A stretch of 64,000 bases of DNA, taken from Luteibacter sp. SG786. GTDB lineage: Bacteria; Pseudomonadota; Gammaproteobacteria; Xanthomonadales; Rhodanobacteraceae. Position 1 is the first letter of the stretch. Each line of letters starts with the position of its first letter. Below the pieces are notes generated by a model. The model worked only from the letters and a program-made list of their open reading frames with translations, did no database searches and was not told the origin of the DNA. This document shows, one piece after another, positions 17,453-26,084 of the stretch. The stretch lies in contig NZ_JAAOYX010000001.1 of NCBI RefSeq assembly GCF_011759605.1, forward strand, positions 1,798,001 to 1,862,000. The letters run 5' to 3'. The position numbers were made by a program, and so were the translations under genes.

Positions 17453-19246
17453 TTAGCGCAGTGTGTCCGAAGGGTGCGGCTGGTGTGTCGGCGTGGTCCA
17501 GGGAACAGGCCGGGGTCGCTTGAAATTCGCCAGGCCCGCCGTTGCCCAGTCGATGCCCTCGAGCTCGCGTGCGAAGCGCTCGGCATCGCGTCGTCTTACC
17601 AGGTCGGCGATAGCCTCGGCCTCGGTGGGCGTGGCGCCGAGCTGCACCAGCGCCATGCTGCCGAAGCGCAACGCGGATTCGAACGTTTCGCGTACATGCA
17701 CAGGGACCCCCTGCGCGACCATGCGCAGCGCATGCTCGCGATCGTAGGTGCGGACCATCAGCGTCGCGTTTGGGAAGCTCTCCTTGCCGATATCGACGAT
17801 GGTGTCGGCAACGCTGCGCGAGTCCACGCAGATGGCGATAACCTGCGCCTTGTCGGCGCCCGCCGCCTCCAGGACATCGAGTCGCGTGCCGTCGCCGTAA
17901 TAGATCTTGAAGCCGAAATCCGACGCGGCCTGCACCATCTCGACATCGGTATCGATCACCGTGACGTCGATGTCCCTGGCGAGCAACGACTGGCTCACCA
18001 CCTGCCCGAAGCGCCCGAAGCCGATCATCAAGATGCTGCCCGTCAGACATGGGGGCACATCGGCCGGCAGGACCGGCCTTGCCGCCTTCGGTATCAGACG
18101 ATGGACCGCGGCGCTCAGCAACGGTGCCAGTGCCATGGAGAGCACGACGATCGCGGTGAAGCGGGCGTTGTCCTCCTGGCTCATCAGCCCGGAAGCCGCG
18201 GCGCCCGCGTAGAGAACGAAGGCGAATTCGCCGCCCATGGGCATCAGAAGCGCGCGATCCATGGCATCGGCGTGGCTGTCGCCAAGCGCTCGGCCGACGG
18301 CGTAGATCGCCAGCGCCTTGGCGAGCATCATCGCCACGACCCCGAGCAGCACGAACAGCAGATGTTCGCGCACCATGTGCAGGTCCAGCGCCATGCCGAT
18401 GCCGAGGAAGAACAGGCCGAGAAGGAGGCCCCGGAAAGGTTCGATGTCCGCTTCGAGCTGGTGGCGGAAGCTGGATTGCGACAGCAGCACGCCGGCGAGG
18501 AATGCGCCGAGCGCCATCGACAGGCCGCCCAGTTGCATCAGCAACGCCGCGCCCAGCACCACCAGCAACGCCCCTGCGGACAGCACTTCGCGAACCCTGG
18601 ACCGGGCGAGCACCCGGAACAGCGGTTCGAGCAACCAGCGGCCGGCCGCCAGCAAGGCGAGAAGGCATCCCAGTCCCGTGATGGCTGCAAGCCAGGGGAT
18701 GCCGGTGGCCGAGCTCTCATGAGCCGGTGCCATCCAGGCGACCAAAGCAAGCAGCGGCACGATGATCAGGTCCTCCAGCAGGAGGATGGCCACCACCTTC
18801 TGCCCGGCCGGCCGGCTCAATTCGCCCGATTCGGACAGGAGCTGCATGACGATCGCCGTGGAGGTGAGCACGAAGCCCATGGCGCCGACGAACGCGACCC
18901 TCGGCGCGGCGCCGAGTGCCCAGGCCACGGCCGTGAGTGCGGCGCCGCAGGCCACGAGCTGGCAGAGTCCCAGCCCGTAGATGGTGCCTCGCAGTGCCCA
19001 CAGGTGCGCCGGACGCATCTCCAGGCCGATGACGAACAGGAACATGACCACGCCTAGTTCGGCGAGTCCGAGGATGGCTTCGGGGTCGGTGAACCAGCCG
19101 AGTACGAACGGGCCGACCAGCACCCCGGCAAACAGATACCCGAGCACGGCTCCGAGCTTCAGAGCCCGGAATACGGGTACCACCAGCACGGCCGCACCGA
19201 GCAGGGCCACGGCCTGCAGGAGTTGGCTATTGGCGATGGCGGTCAT
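17453..19246 (-). CDS. CPA2 family cation:proton antiporter (KefB/KefC-like)
   Basis: Inner-membrane monovalent cation:H+ antiporter, 597 aa. Residues about 1-380 form a 12-13 helix Na/H-exchanger domain (LGAVLGYLFAGVLVGPFVLGW, GVVMFLFVIGLEMRP). Residues about 400-520 form a TrkA-N/RCK nucleotide-binding domain (ILMIGFGRFGQVVSQSLLA...DVTVIDTDVEMV). In Kef systems this domain gates K+ efflux in response to glutathione adducts of electrophiles. That would fit the adjacent carbonyl/quinone detoxification genes, because K+ efflux acidifies the cytoplasm and protects against electrophiles. No KefF/KefG ancillary flavoprotein gene is next to it. Confidence 0.92.
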   Translation of the reverse strand: MTAIANSQLLQAVALLGAAVLVVPVFRALKLGAVLGYLFAGVLVGPFVLGWFTDPEAILGLAELGVVMFLFVIGLEMRPAHLWALRGTIYGLGLCQLVACGAALTAVAWALGAAPRVAFVGAMGFVLTSTAIVMQLLSESGELSRPAGQKVVAILLLEDLIIVPLLALVAWMAPAHESSATGIPWLAAITGLGCLLALLAAGRWLLEPLFRVLARSRVREVLSAGALLVVLGAALLMQLGGLSMALGAFLAGVLLSQSSFRHQLEADIEPFRGLLLGLFFLGIGMALDLHMVREHLLFVLLGVVAMMLAKALAIYAVGRALGDSHADAMDRALLMPMGGEFAFVLYAGAAASGLMSQEDNARFTAIVVLSMALAPLLSAAVHRLIPKAARPVLPADVPPCLTGSILMIGFGRFGQVVSQSLLARDIDVTVIDTDVEMVQAASDFGFKIYYGDGTRLDVLEAAGADKAQVIAICVDSRSVADTIVDIGKESFPNATLMVRTYDREHALRMVAQGVPVHVRETFESALRFGSMALVQLGATPTEAEAIADLVRRRDAERFARELEGIDWATAGLANFKRPRPVPWTTPTHQPHPSDTLR

Positions 19247-19376
19247 TCCCCGATGCTAGGCTCGCGTGCGGCGGGGCTGGCGCAAAACGTCGGGAAGGCG
19301 TGTTAAGTCTTGCGCGGAATTGCGTGGACGCTCACGCTTGGGCCTCCGGCTCCTGCCACACGGGTGAGGCCTTGCC

Positions 19377-19871
19377 ATGCGCAGCGCGAAGGTCATGGGT
19401 TTGCTGTTGCTCGTGACCAGCGGCGTGCGCGCGAACGACGAATACGTGAACCCGAGGTTCTGCTACCGCGTGATACAGCCGGCCGATGTGTCCCGGGTTG
19501 TTCCCCGCGCCGACGGTACCGGCATCGCCATGGAACTGGACGGCCCGTGTCCGGGCCCGGCGTGCATCGCCATCGATATTGGCGCGGGCTACCCGCGCCG
19601 TGCCGACGTCCTGCCCCACACGCATCGCTATTACCAGGCCTTGGGCTGGAAAGCGGGCAAGCCGGTGCGACGCACGGTTGCGGGGACGACCTGGACGGCC
19701 TATCCGATGGCCAGGCAAGGCGTGGCCATGGACGTGCACGAACACGTCCGTCGGCACGGCGAGGCGATGTACGTCATCGTGGCGCAGTACCCGCGCGAAG
19801 CCAGGCAACGTGTGCGTAGGGAAGTGACGAAATTGCTCGCATCCTGGCGCTGGATAAGCGCCTGCATCTAG
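19377..19871 (+). CDS. Hypothetical exported protein
   Basis: 164 aa, no recognised family. It starts at ATG 19377 after GAGG, with a short signal peptide (VMGLLLLVTSGVRAND). The mature part has three Cys (FCYRV, GPCPGPAC), a conserved-looking globular middle (AIDIGAGYPRRADVLPHTHRYYQALGW) and a basic C-terminal helix (REARQRVRREVTKLLASWRW). Its last four bases overlap the convergent sensor kinase stop. It is a single-gene unit on the plus strand, and codon usage looks like that of its neighbours. It is probably a small periplasmic protein. Confidence 0.65.
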   Translation: MRSAKVMGLLLLVTSGVRANDEYVNPRFCYRVIQPADVSRVVPRADGTGIAMELDGPCPGPACIAIDIGAGYPRRADVLPHTHRYYQALGWKAGKPVRRTVAGTTWTAYPMARQGVAMDVHEHVRRHGEAMYVIVAQYPREARQRVRREVTKLLASWRWISACI

Positions 19872-22800
19872 GGGCGGCCGCGATGATCGTTACGGCGGCG
19901 CAGGCGGTTCAGCGGCACCGCGAGCGACACGGTCGTTCCCCGGCCCGGCGAACCGATGCAGAGGGTGGCGCCCATCGCCGCGGCGCGTTCGCGCATGCCG
20001 GACAGACCCCATTGCTCGCTCCCCGACACATCGTCGCCCGGGCCGGCCGGCATGCCCTTGCCATCGTCCGCGACGGTCAGCTCCAGGTTCCGGCGCGTGG
20101 TGACGAGCCGCACGTCGACATGCTGCGCGCCGGCATGGCGGAACACGTTGACGAGGGCCTCGCGGCATATCGCGAGAATGTCTTCGCCCACGGCCGGATC
20201 CATCTCCTGATCGTCCACGCGAACATCTGTCGTCATGACGATCGGGGAAGCCTTTTGCATGAGGCGCGCAAGCTCGTCGATGGTCGAGCCCAGCTTGCGT
20301 AGCGAAGTGATGTTCGTGCGCAGCTCGCGTACCTTGTCGCGGCCTTCGACGATGAAGTCGTTCGCCACCTTCAGCGTGCCCTCGATGCCTTCCTTCATCG
20401 GGTCGTCCTTGGGTATGGCGGAAGCGACGGCCTGGAAGCGAAGCATGATCCCGTAGATGGCCTGCAGCAACGTGTCGTGCAGTTCGCGCGCGATGCGCTC
20501 GCGTTCTTCGTGCCGTGCCTCCGAACGCAGGCGCACGCTTCGCGATACGCTGCGGATGCGCCAGGCATACACCGCGCCGGCCAGTGCAAGCACGATGAGC
20601 CCTTCGAGCGTCATGAACCACCACGACTGGTAGAAGCGTGGCGGGATGTCGATGGTGACGGATGCGCCGCGTTCGTTCCAGACGTCGTCCTCGTTCGAGG
20701 CGATGACGGTGAAGCGGTACGTGCCCGGCGCAAGGCTCGTGTAATACGCCTGGCGGCGCGTGCCCGCATCGACCCAATTCTGGTTTGCACCGTCCATGCG
20801 ATAGCGGAAGCGCACACGCGAGGGCGAGGTCAGGCTTACCGCGGTGTAATCGATCTGCAGGGAATCGTCGCCCGGCTGCAGGCGAACTGGCCCGGCGGGG
20901 TCGAACAGCCGGCCGTCCGCATGCACGGCAGTCACGTAGACCGGCGGAACGCGCATGTTCCGGCGCTGCACCGATGCGTCCAGCCAGTAGAGCCCCTCGT
21001 TCGTCACGAACCAGATCCTGCCGCTGCCGTCGCGTTGCATGCTTGGAACAGGCTGTCCTTGCCGTGCGATGCCCTGGACGCCGTCGCGGAAATCGAAAGG
21101 CCCGACCTGGGGGCGGTAGCGACGGTCGGAGAACGCATTCTCCAGCTCGCCGGCGGAGAATCGGATCGCGCCATGGCCGCCGTTCATCCACACGTCGCCG
21201 TTGGCGACCTCGACCATGCCGGTGATTCCCACGAGTGCCGGGAAATCGCGATCGGTCAGGGATCGCATGACCCCGTCGGCGTGGCGGGCAACGCCGGTGC
21301 TCCCGCCGAACAACATGCCCCGGGCGCTCGGGAACATCGTCGCGAGACTGCCGATATCCAGACCGTTGTGCTGGTCGAAAACGGTTTCGCGACCGTCCTT
21401 GTCCACACGCAGCACTTCGCCGCCCGCGTAGCCGAGCCAGAGCGTCGCATCGGCGTCCATGGCGCCCGTGGTCGGGTAGCCCTTCACACGGGTCGACCTC
21501 GGTTTCCACGCTTCCCAACGGTCGTTGCGAAACCGGTACACACCCATGCCCTCGATCGATCCCCACAACTCACCCGGCTTTCCGGGGGAGAGGAATTTCA
21601 GCCTCGATGCGTAGAGACCATTCGGCAAGGCGACGGTTTCGAGCTGGTTGTCGTGGTAACGGTAAAGGTCGTGGAACCCGGCCACCCAGAGTGTCCCGTC
21701 GGCGTCGAAAAGAATGCTCAGAATGTCCGGCAGACCGTCGAGCACCGTGACGAGATGCTCGCCGTCCAGCCGGTAGACGGTGCCAAGCTTCGACAGCCAG
21801 AGTCTCCCCTGTGGATCGCGCGCCACGCTCGTGCGCAGGCGTGTGTCCGGACCGAAATTGCGCACCGTTCCCACCGGCCCATGGTGGTAACTGTCGATAC
21901 CCGATGCCGTGCCCACCCAGGCATTGCCTTCGCGGTCGACGGTGACGGGCGTGGCGCTGTTCGAGGTGAGCCCCTGGGGCGCCGAGAAAATGGTCCCTAC
22001 CGCATCGTCGGTGACGATGTCGGATGCGCCGATCTGCTCCGGGGAGGGCACATGGAACACCTTCCCGGTGCCGAGCCCGGTCGCCCACAACCCCCCGTCC
22101 CGGTCGAAGGCCATCCGCAGCGCGCCGTGCGCATCGGTGACGGGCAGGGTAGCTGCACCGTCGATCCTGGGATGTTCTGCCGTGAGGCCGCGCAACGGGC
22201 GCGTGCCATGCAGCCGGTCGGAGGCCCATAACGTGCCCGTCGGATCGACGGCGAGCGTGGCACCCGGCGCGAGCGCCACGTTCGTGGCCTTGAAATGCGT
22301 CGCGCTTTGCGGCAGGTACAGCAACTGGTTGATCGCCGCGACCCACAACGTGCCGCTCGCGTCGGACAGCACCCAGTCCGCACGATCCGCGGTATATCCC
22401 CAGTCGGTGCCCACCTTCACCCAGCGCGCACCGTCGAAGCGGCCGAGCCCCTGGCTGGTCGCCGCCCAGATGCTGCGGTCTGGTCTCTCCGCGAAGGCAA
22501 GCACCCATCCCGGGGGAAACCCGTCGCCCACCTCATACGCACGCAGCTTTCCATCCTCTATGCATGCGGCCCCTCCATCGTAGAAGCCCACCCACAGCGC
22601 GCCCCCTGTCGTGAACTTCAGCGCGGTGATATTGGCCGATGGCAGGTGCTTCCCGGGAGGAGGCTGGTAGCGCGAGAAGGTCACCCCGTCGAAGCGATAC
22701 AGACCCGTGCCGGTGCCAAGCCACAGATATCCGTCGGGAGCCTGGGCTAGCGAGATAGTGGCCGGCGGAGCGCCTTCCCGCGTAGTCCACGCCTGGTGCA

Positions 22801-22915
22801 CGAAGTTGCCCGGTTGCAGGGCGCTTCCATTCTCGGCACCGGCCACGAAGGAGCAGGCCAGAGCGAACGCCGCCAGCAGCAGGGGCCAGACGCGGGAGTT
22901 TGCGGACGCAAGCAT
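19868..22915 (-). CDS. Beta-propeller sensor histidine kinase (Reg_prop/Y_Y_Y, HisKA_3)
   Basis: Large membrane sensor kinase of 1015 aa. After a signal peptide (LLLAAFALACSFVAGAE), residues about 35-660 are propeller repeats with the Reg_prop phrasing (LAQAPDGYLWLGTGTGLYRFDGV, ITALKFTTGGALWVG). A Y_Y_Y domain follows (about 670-750; FRYRMDGANQNWVDAG), then one TM helix (about 760-785). The cytoplasmic HisKA_3 module has His813 in ERIARELHDTLLQ. The HATPase_c domain shows TVADDGKGMP and GLSGMRERAAAMGA. There is no fused receiver. This architecture usually phosphorylates NarL-type regulators; the orphan regulator at 12353-12997 is the only candidate in the window. Confidence 0.93.
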   Translation of the reverse strand: MLASANSRVWPLLLAAFALACSFVAGAENGSALQPGNFVHQAWTTREGAPPATISLAQAPDGYLWLGTGTGLYRFDGVTFSRYQPPPGKHLPSANITALKFTTGGALWVGFYDGGAACIEDGKLRAYEVGDGFPPGWVLAFAERPDRSIWAATSQGLGRFDGARWVKVGTDWGYTADRADWVLSDASGTLWVAAINQLLYLPQSATHFKATNVALAPGATLAVDPTGTLWASDRLHGTRPLRGLTAEHPRIDGAATLPVTDAHGALRMAFDRDGGLWATGLGTGKVFHVPSPEQIGASDIVTDDAVGTIFSAPQGLTSNSATPVTVDREGNAWVGTASGIDSYHHGPVGTVRNFGPDTRLRTSVARDPQGRLWLSKLGTVYRLDGEHLVTVLDGLPDILSILFDADGTLWVAGFHDLYRYHDNQLETVALPNGLYASRLKFLSPGKPGELWGSIEGMGVYRFRNDRWEAWKPRSTRVKGYPTTGAMDADATLWLGYAGGEVLRVDKDGRETVFDQHNGLDIGSLATMFPSARGMLFGGSTGVARHADGVMRSLTDRDFPALVGITGMVEVANGDVWMNGGHGAIRFSAGELENAFSDRRYRPQVGPFDFRDGVQGIARQGQPVPSMQRDGSGRIWFVTNEGLYWLDASVQRRNMRVPPVYVTAVHADGRLFDPAGPVRLQPGDDSLQIDYTAVSLTSPSRVRFRYRMDGANQNWVDAGTRRQAYYTSLAPGTYRFTVIASNEDDVWNERGASVTIDIPPRFYQSWWFMTLEGLIVLALAGAVYAWRIRSVSRSVRLRSEARHEERERIARELHDTLLQAIYGIMLRFQAVASAIPKDDPMKEGIEGTLKVANDFIVEGRDKVRELRTNITSLRKLGSTIDELARLMQKASPIVMTTDVRVDDQEMDPAVGEDILAICREALVNVFRHAGAQHVDVRLVTTRRNLELTVADDGKGMPAGPGDDVSGSEQWGLSGMRERAAAMGATLCIGSPGRGTTVSLAVPLNRLRRRNDHRGRP

Positions 22916-22969
22916 CCACGGCAGTCTAGCGGCCCCGCCATGAAAAACCTTGGTGAATCTTTTCCGCCG

Positions 22970-24349
22970 TCAGCCCGCGCGGAAGACGATCATCTTCCGC
23001 GAGGTCATCTCTTCCATCGTGTACGGAATGCCTCCGACGCCGTGCCCGGAGACGCGCCGCCCGGCGAAGGGCATCCAGTCGACGCGGAACGCCGTGTGAT
23101 CGTTGACCATCACCGCCGAGGCATCCAGCCGTTCCGCCGCGCGGAACGCTGACGACAGGTCGTTGGTGAAGATGCTCGACTGGAAGGCTTCCGGCAGCGC
23201 GTTGGCTTCCTGGAAGGCCTGGTCGAGCGTGTCGAAGCCATAGACGCAGGTAAGCGGTCCGAACACCTCCTGCGTGGATACCTTCGCATCCTTCGGCGGG
23301 TTCAACAGGACAGTCGGGTAAAGCGTCGTTTCGCTCAGCCGTCCGCCGCCGATGGGGCGAGCCCCTGCGGCCACCGCTTCATCGATCCACGCCTGCACTC
23401 GGTCGGCCTCCTTCGGTGTGATGAGCGGGCCGACCTCGGTCTCGGCCAGCAGCGGGTCGCCGGTGCGGAGGGCCTGGACGCGACGAGCGAACCGCTCGGA
23501 AAACTCCGTCTGCAGGCTTGCGTGCACATAGATCCGCTGCACCGAAACGCAGACCTGGCCGGCATGGTAGTAGCCGCCCTTGGCCATGGGCTCGATCAAC
23601 CGGTCCAGGTCGGCGCTCCGGTCGACAATCACCGGGGCGACGCCTCCGTGTTCGAGGGCGCAACGCGCGCCGGGGGCGAGCTTCGAACGCAAGCGCCAGC
23701 CGACGCTCGCCGAGCCGATGAAGCTCAGGAAGGACACGCGCGGGTCCGTCACGAAGGCTTCGGCCAGTTCGCGCGATTCGGGGAGGAACGACTGCACCCA
23801 GCCTTCCGGCAGGCCGGCTTCATGCACCATCTGTACGAGGTCCAGGCAGCTCAACGGGGTTGCCGTGGCCGGCTTGATGACGATCGGGCATCCCGTGGCA
23901 ACGGCTGGGGCGACCTGGTGCACGATCAGATTGAGCGGATGATTGAAGGCCGAGATGGCCGCGACCACGCCGATGGGTTCGTTGACGGTCCACGCGCGGC
24001 GGTTCTCGCTCGATGGCGTGATACCCATCGGGATCTCCTGCCCCGCGCGCGTGCGCAAGGTCTCGGCGGCGATGCGCACGCCGTCGATCGCACGTGCCGT
24101 CTCCACCATGGCGTCGGTGTACGGCTTGCCGCCTTCGCGTGCGATCTGCCGGGCAAGGTGTTCCCGTCTGCTTTCCATCAGTGTGGCAAGCGCGTGCAGC
24201 ACCGCGATCCGCTGGTGGGGCTTCAGCCAGGTGGCGCGCTCGCGCGAGAGACGGTACGCCGTCGCCAGCTTTCGCTCGAGCGCCGCGGCATCGTCCGTGG
24301 GCAGCTCCGCGATGGGTTGGCGGTCGAACGCTTGCACGACGGTGAGCAT
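22970..24349 (-). CDS. NAD(P)-dependent aldehyde dehydrogenase
   Basis: Cytoplasmic ALDH-superfamily enzyme of 459 aa. Cofactor-binding NHPLNLIVHQVAPAVATGCPIVIKPA and the catalytic cysteine in YYHAGQVCVSVQRIYVH are clear. The general-base Glu sits in ALEHGGVAPVIV, where the usual ELGG is EHGG. The sequence resembles the lactaldehyde/phosphonoacetaldehyde-type branch. Its ATG at 24349 begins MLTVVQAFDRQPIAELP. It is monocistronic by position: 54 bp downstream of its stop lies the sensor kinase start, and a hairpin separates it from the DUF4142 gene upstream. The true aldehyde substrate is unknown. Confidence 0.92.
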   Translation of the reverse strand: MLTVVQAFDRQPIAELPTDDAAALERKLATAYRLSRERATWLKPHQRIAVLHALATLMESRREHLARQIAREGGKPYTDAMVETARAIDGVRIAAETLRTRAGQEIPMGITPSSENRRAWTVNEPIGVVAAISAFNHPLNLIVHQVAPAVATGCPIVIKPATATPLSCLDLVQMVHEAGLPEGWVQSFLPESRELAEAFVTDPRVSFLSFIGSASVGWRLRSKLAPGARCALEHGGVAPVIVDRSADLDRLIEPMAKGGYYHAGQVCVSVQRIYVHASLQTEFSERFARRVQALRTGDPLLAETEVGPLITPKEADRVQAWIDEAVAAGARPIGGGRLSETTLYPTVLLNPPKDAKVSTQEVFGPLTCVYGFDTLDQAFQEANALPEAFQSSIFTNDLSSAFRAAERLDASAVMVNDHTAFRVDWMPFAGRRVSGHGVGGIPYTMEEMTSRKMIVFRAG

Positions 24350-24436
24350 GGCGAATCCCTCCGCGGCTGCGACGACAGCCGGTGGCAGAAGCTGAGGTTA
24401 GCCACACGCGAGCACGCCCTGTTGTTAAAGATCGTC

Positions 24437-24455
24437 AGTCCCGGCAAAGCCGGGA
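24437..24455 (-). terminator. Hairpin downstream of DUF4142 gene
   Basis: Inverted repeat GTCCCGGC-AAA-GCCGGGAC, 14 bp past the stop of the leftward DUF4142 gene and upstream of the ALDH gene. There is no strong T-tract, so termination is likely but not certain. Confidence 0.4.
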
Positions 24456-24468
24456 CAATCGTGTGCGC

Positions 24469-25038
24469 TTAGTGGCCGTCGCCTGCCATCGCGCTCGAGC
24501 CGGAACCGCCCGGCAGCTTCTTCGCCATCTCCAGGTGCTCCTTGAGCGTCGGGAGGGTCTTCGTGGCGAAGGCCTTCAATTCCGGATCCTTGCCGCTGGT
24601 CGATTCCTTGGTGAACAACGCCACGGCCTTCTGGTGGTCGGCCACCATCTTCTTGGCGAACGCCTTGTCGAAGGCATCGCCCGACTTCTTGCTCATCGCG
24701 TCGGCCGCTTCCTTGTCGGCCGGCATCGGGGCGGGGGAGACGGTCAGGTTCTTTCCGCTGGCGATGGTCTTCAGTTCGTCATTGGCCGCGGTATGGTCTT
24801 TGACCATCTGCTCTCCGAAGGACTTGGTGGCGGCCGAGCTGCCCTGCGACGCGCCGAGCTGGCCGAGCGCCACTTCGGCCAGGCCCGAGGCGCTGGCCTT
24901 GCGCACGAACTCGGTGTCGGCAGAGGCCGCGATCTTGGACGATCCGGCAGCGGCGGAGTCCTGCGCGAGCGCGGCGGCAGGGGAGAGGACGGCAGCCGCG
25001 AGGGCGGCGACAAGGAAACGGCGATGCATGCGATTCAT
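24469..25038 (-). CDS. DUF4142 exported protein
   Basis: A 189-aa secreted protein of the DUF4142 family (ferritin-like four-helix predicted fold). ATG 25038 (MNRMHRRF) with GGAG eight bases upstream is preferred over the in-frame 25092. Signal peptide: FLVAALAAAVLSPAAALAQ. The mature part has the family pattern DTEFVRKASASGLAEVALGQL, SFGEQMVKDHTAANDELK and KKMVADHQKAVALFTKES; the repeated DH pairs are typical. The C-terminus is Gly/Ser-rich. It lies 111 bp downstream of the cytochrome oxidase operon on the same strand, but the gap makes cotranscription uncertain. The function of the family is unknown; a link to envelope stress is sometimes suggested. Confidence 0.85.
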   Translation of the reverse strand: MNRMHRRFLVAALAAAVLSPAAALAQDSAAAGSSKIAASADTEFVRKASASGLAEVALGQLGASQGSSAATKSFGEQMVKDHTAANDELKTIASGKNLTVSPAPMPADKEAADAMSKKSGDAFDKAFAKKMVADHQKAVALFTKESTSGKDPELKAFATKTLPTLKEHLEMAKKLPGGSGSSAMAGDGH

Positions 25039-25149
25039 GGGGCACTCCGTGGTAGCCGCGCGATGCGCGTGGTCGCCAAGATGTCGCACCACGAGGATGA
25101 ATGGGGCGTGCAGCGGGGATCAAGACGCCTGGGCGATGCATGGGGCCAT

Positions 25150-25443
25150 TTATCTGACGAGCACAGGCAACCGTGTCAGGAAGTCACCCAGCGTCAGCAC
25201 GATCATGATCGTGAGCCAGGCCACGCCGAAGCAGGCCGCGAAGTGAATGGCCGGCTTGCTTCGGCGTAGTTTCATGAAGAAGAACACCACGATGGCCGCC
25301 TTGGCCGCGGCGATGCCTGGGCCGGCCACGGTATTCCACGTGCCCAGGTGGATGCGCGACACGACGATGCTGAGCAGCAAGAGCAGCGCGAGCGAGGCCA
25401 GCGCGGCGACGTGCGCGAGCAGCGACGGCGGCCTTTCGCTCAT
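25150..25443 (-). CDS. Cytochrome c oxidase subunit IV (prokaryotic type)
   Basis: 97-aa membrane protein with three hydrophobic helices (HVAALASLALLLLLSIVVS, GIAAAKAAIVVFFFMKL, AACFGVAWLTIMIVLTLGDF). The AAKAxIVxxFFM core is typical of the COX4/CyoD-like small subunit of heme-copper oxidases. The ATG at 25443 overlaps the coxC stop by four bases (ATGA), which selects this start over the upstream in-frame 25485. It is the last gene of the ACIII-caa3 operon. Confidence 0.88.
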   Translation of the reverse strand: MSERPPSLLAHVAALASLALLLLLSIVVSRIHLGTWNTVAGPGIAAAKAAIVVFFFMKLRRSKPAIHFAACFGVAWLTIMIVLTLGDFLTRLPVLVR

Positions 25444-26084
25444 GCGCGGCCCACCTGGTAATACAGCGGGAACACGAAGATCCACACGATGTCCACGAGG
25501 TGCCAGTAGAGGGCGGATGTCTCCAGCGGCGTATGGTATTCGGGTCCGAACTCAGCCCGGTGCGTGCGAACCGCCATGATGAGCAGCAACACCACGCCAA
25601 TACCGACGTGCAGTCCGTGGAAGCCGGTCGTGACGTAATAGAGGAAAAAGAAAAGGCGCTCCTGCGCGGCGAGGCCGCCGACTTCTTCGTAGCGGATGCC
25701 CGGGATCACGGCCGCCTTGTAATCGTCGTAGTACTCGAGGCCATGAATCGCGAGGAACGCCAGGCCGAGCACGGCAGTACCGCAGAGCAGCGCCGCGGCC
25801 AGACGCCTTCCGCCAAGCTGCACGTCGCGAACGGCAAGGGCTACGGTGAAACTGCTGGTGAGCAGCACTGCGGTTTCGATGCCGCCCAGCGTGAGGTCGG
25901 TGTGGCGGCTGGCGGACGCGAAGGCATCGGGCCAGAGCACGCGGCAGACGGTGTATGCCGCGAACAGCACGCCGAAGAACAGCACTTCGGTGGACAGGAA
26001 CGCCCACATGCCTAGCGTTGCCGCGTCGCGCTGCTGGGCGGCGTCGTCGAATTGCTCGGCGGTGTGGGTGGCGTGAGCGTTCAT
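25440..26084 (-). CDS. coxC: Cytochrome c oxidase subunit III
   Basis: 214-aa integral membrane subunit with about five to six helices. The family phrase [20 protein letters not shown] and the conserved FHGLHVGIG are present, as is the terminal [17 protein letters not shown]. Subunit III stabilises the catalytic core and proton uptake. ATG 26084 overlaps the coxA stop by four bases (ATGA), which rules out the longer in-frame start at 26189. The gene in turn overlaps subunit IV by four bases. It is short compared with mitochondrial subunit III (about 260 aa), as usual for the two-helix-shorter bacterial caa3 form. Confidence 0.95.
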   Translation of the reverse strand: MNAHATHTAEQFDDAAQQRDAATLGMWAFLSTEVLFFGVLFAAYTVCRVLWPDAFASASRHTDLTLGGIETAVLLTSSFTVALAVRDVQLGGRRLAAALLCGTAVLGLAFLAIHGLEYYDDYKAAVIPGIRYEEVGGLAAQERLFFFLYYVTTGFHGLHVGIGVVLLLIMAVRTHRAEFGPEYHTPLETSALYWHLVDIVWIFVFPLYYQVGRA

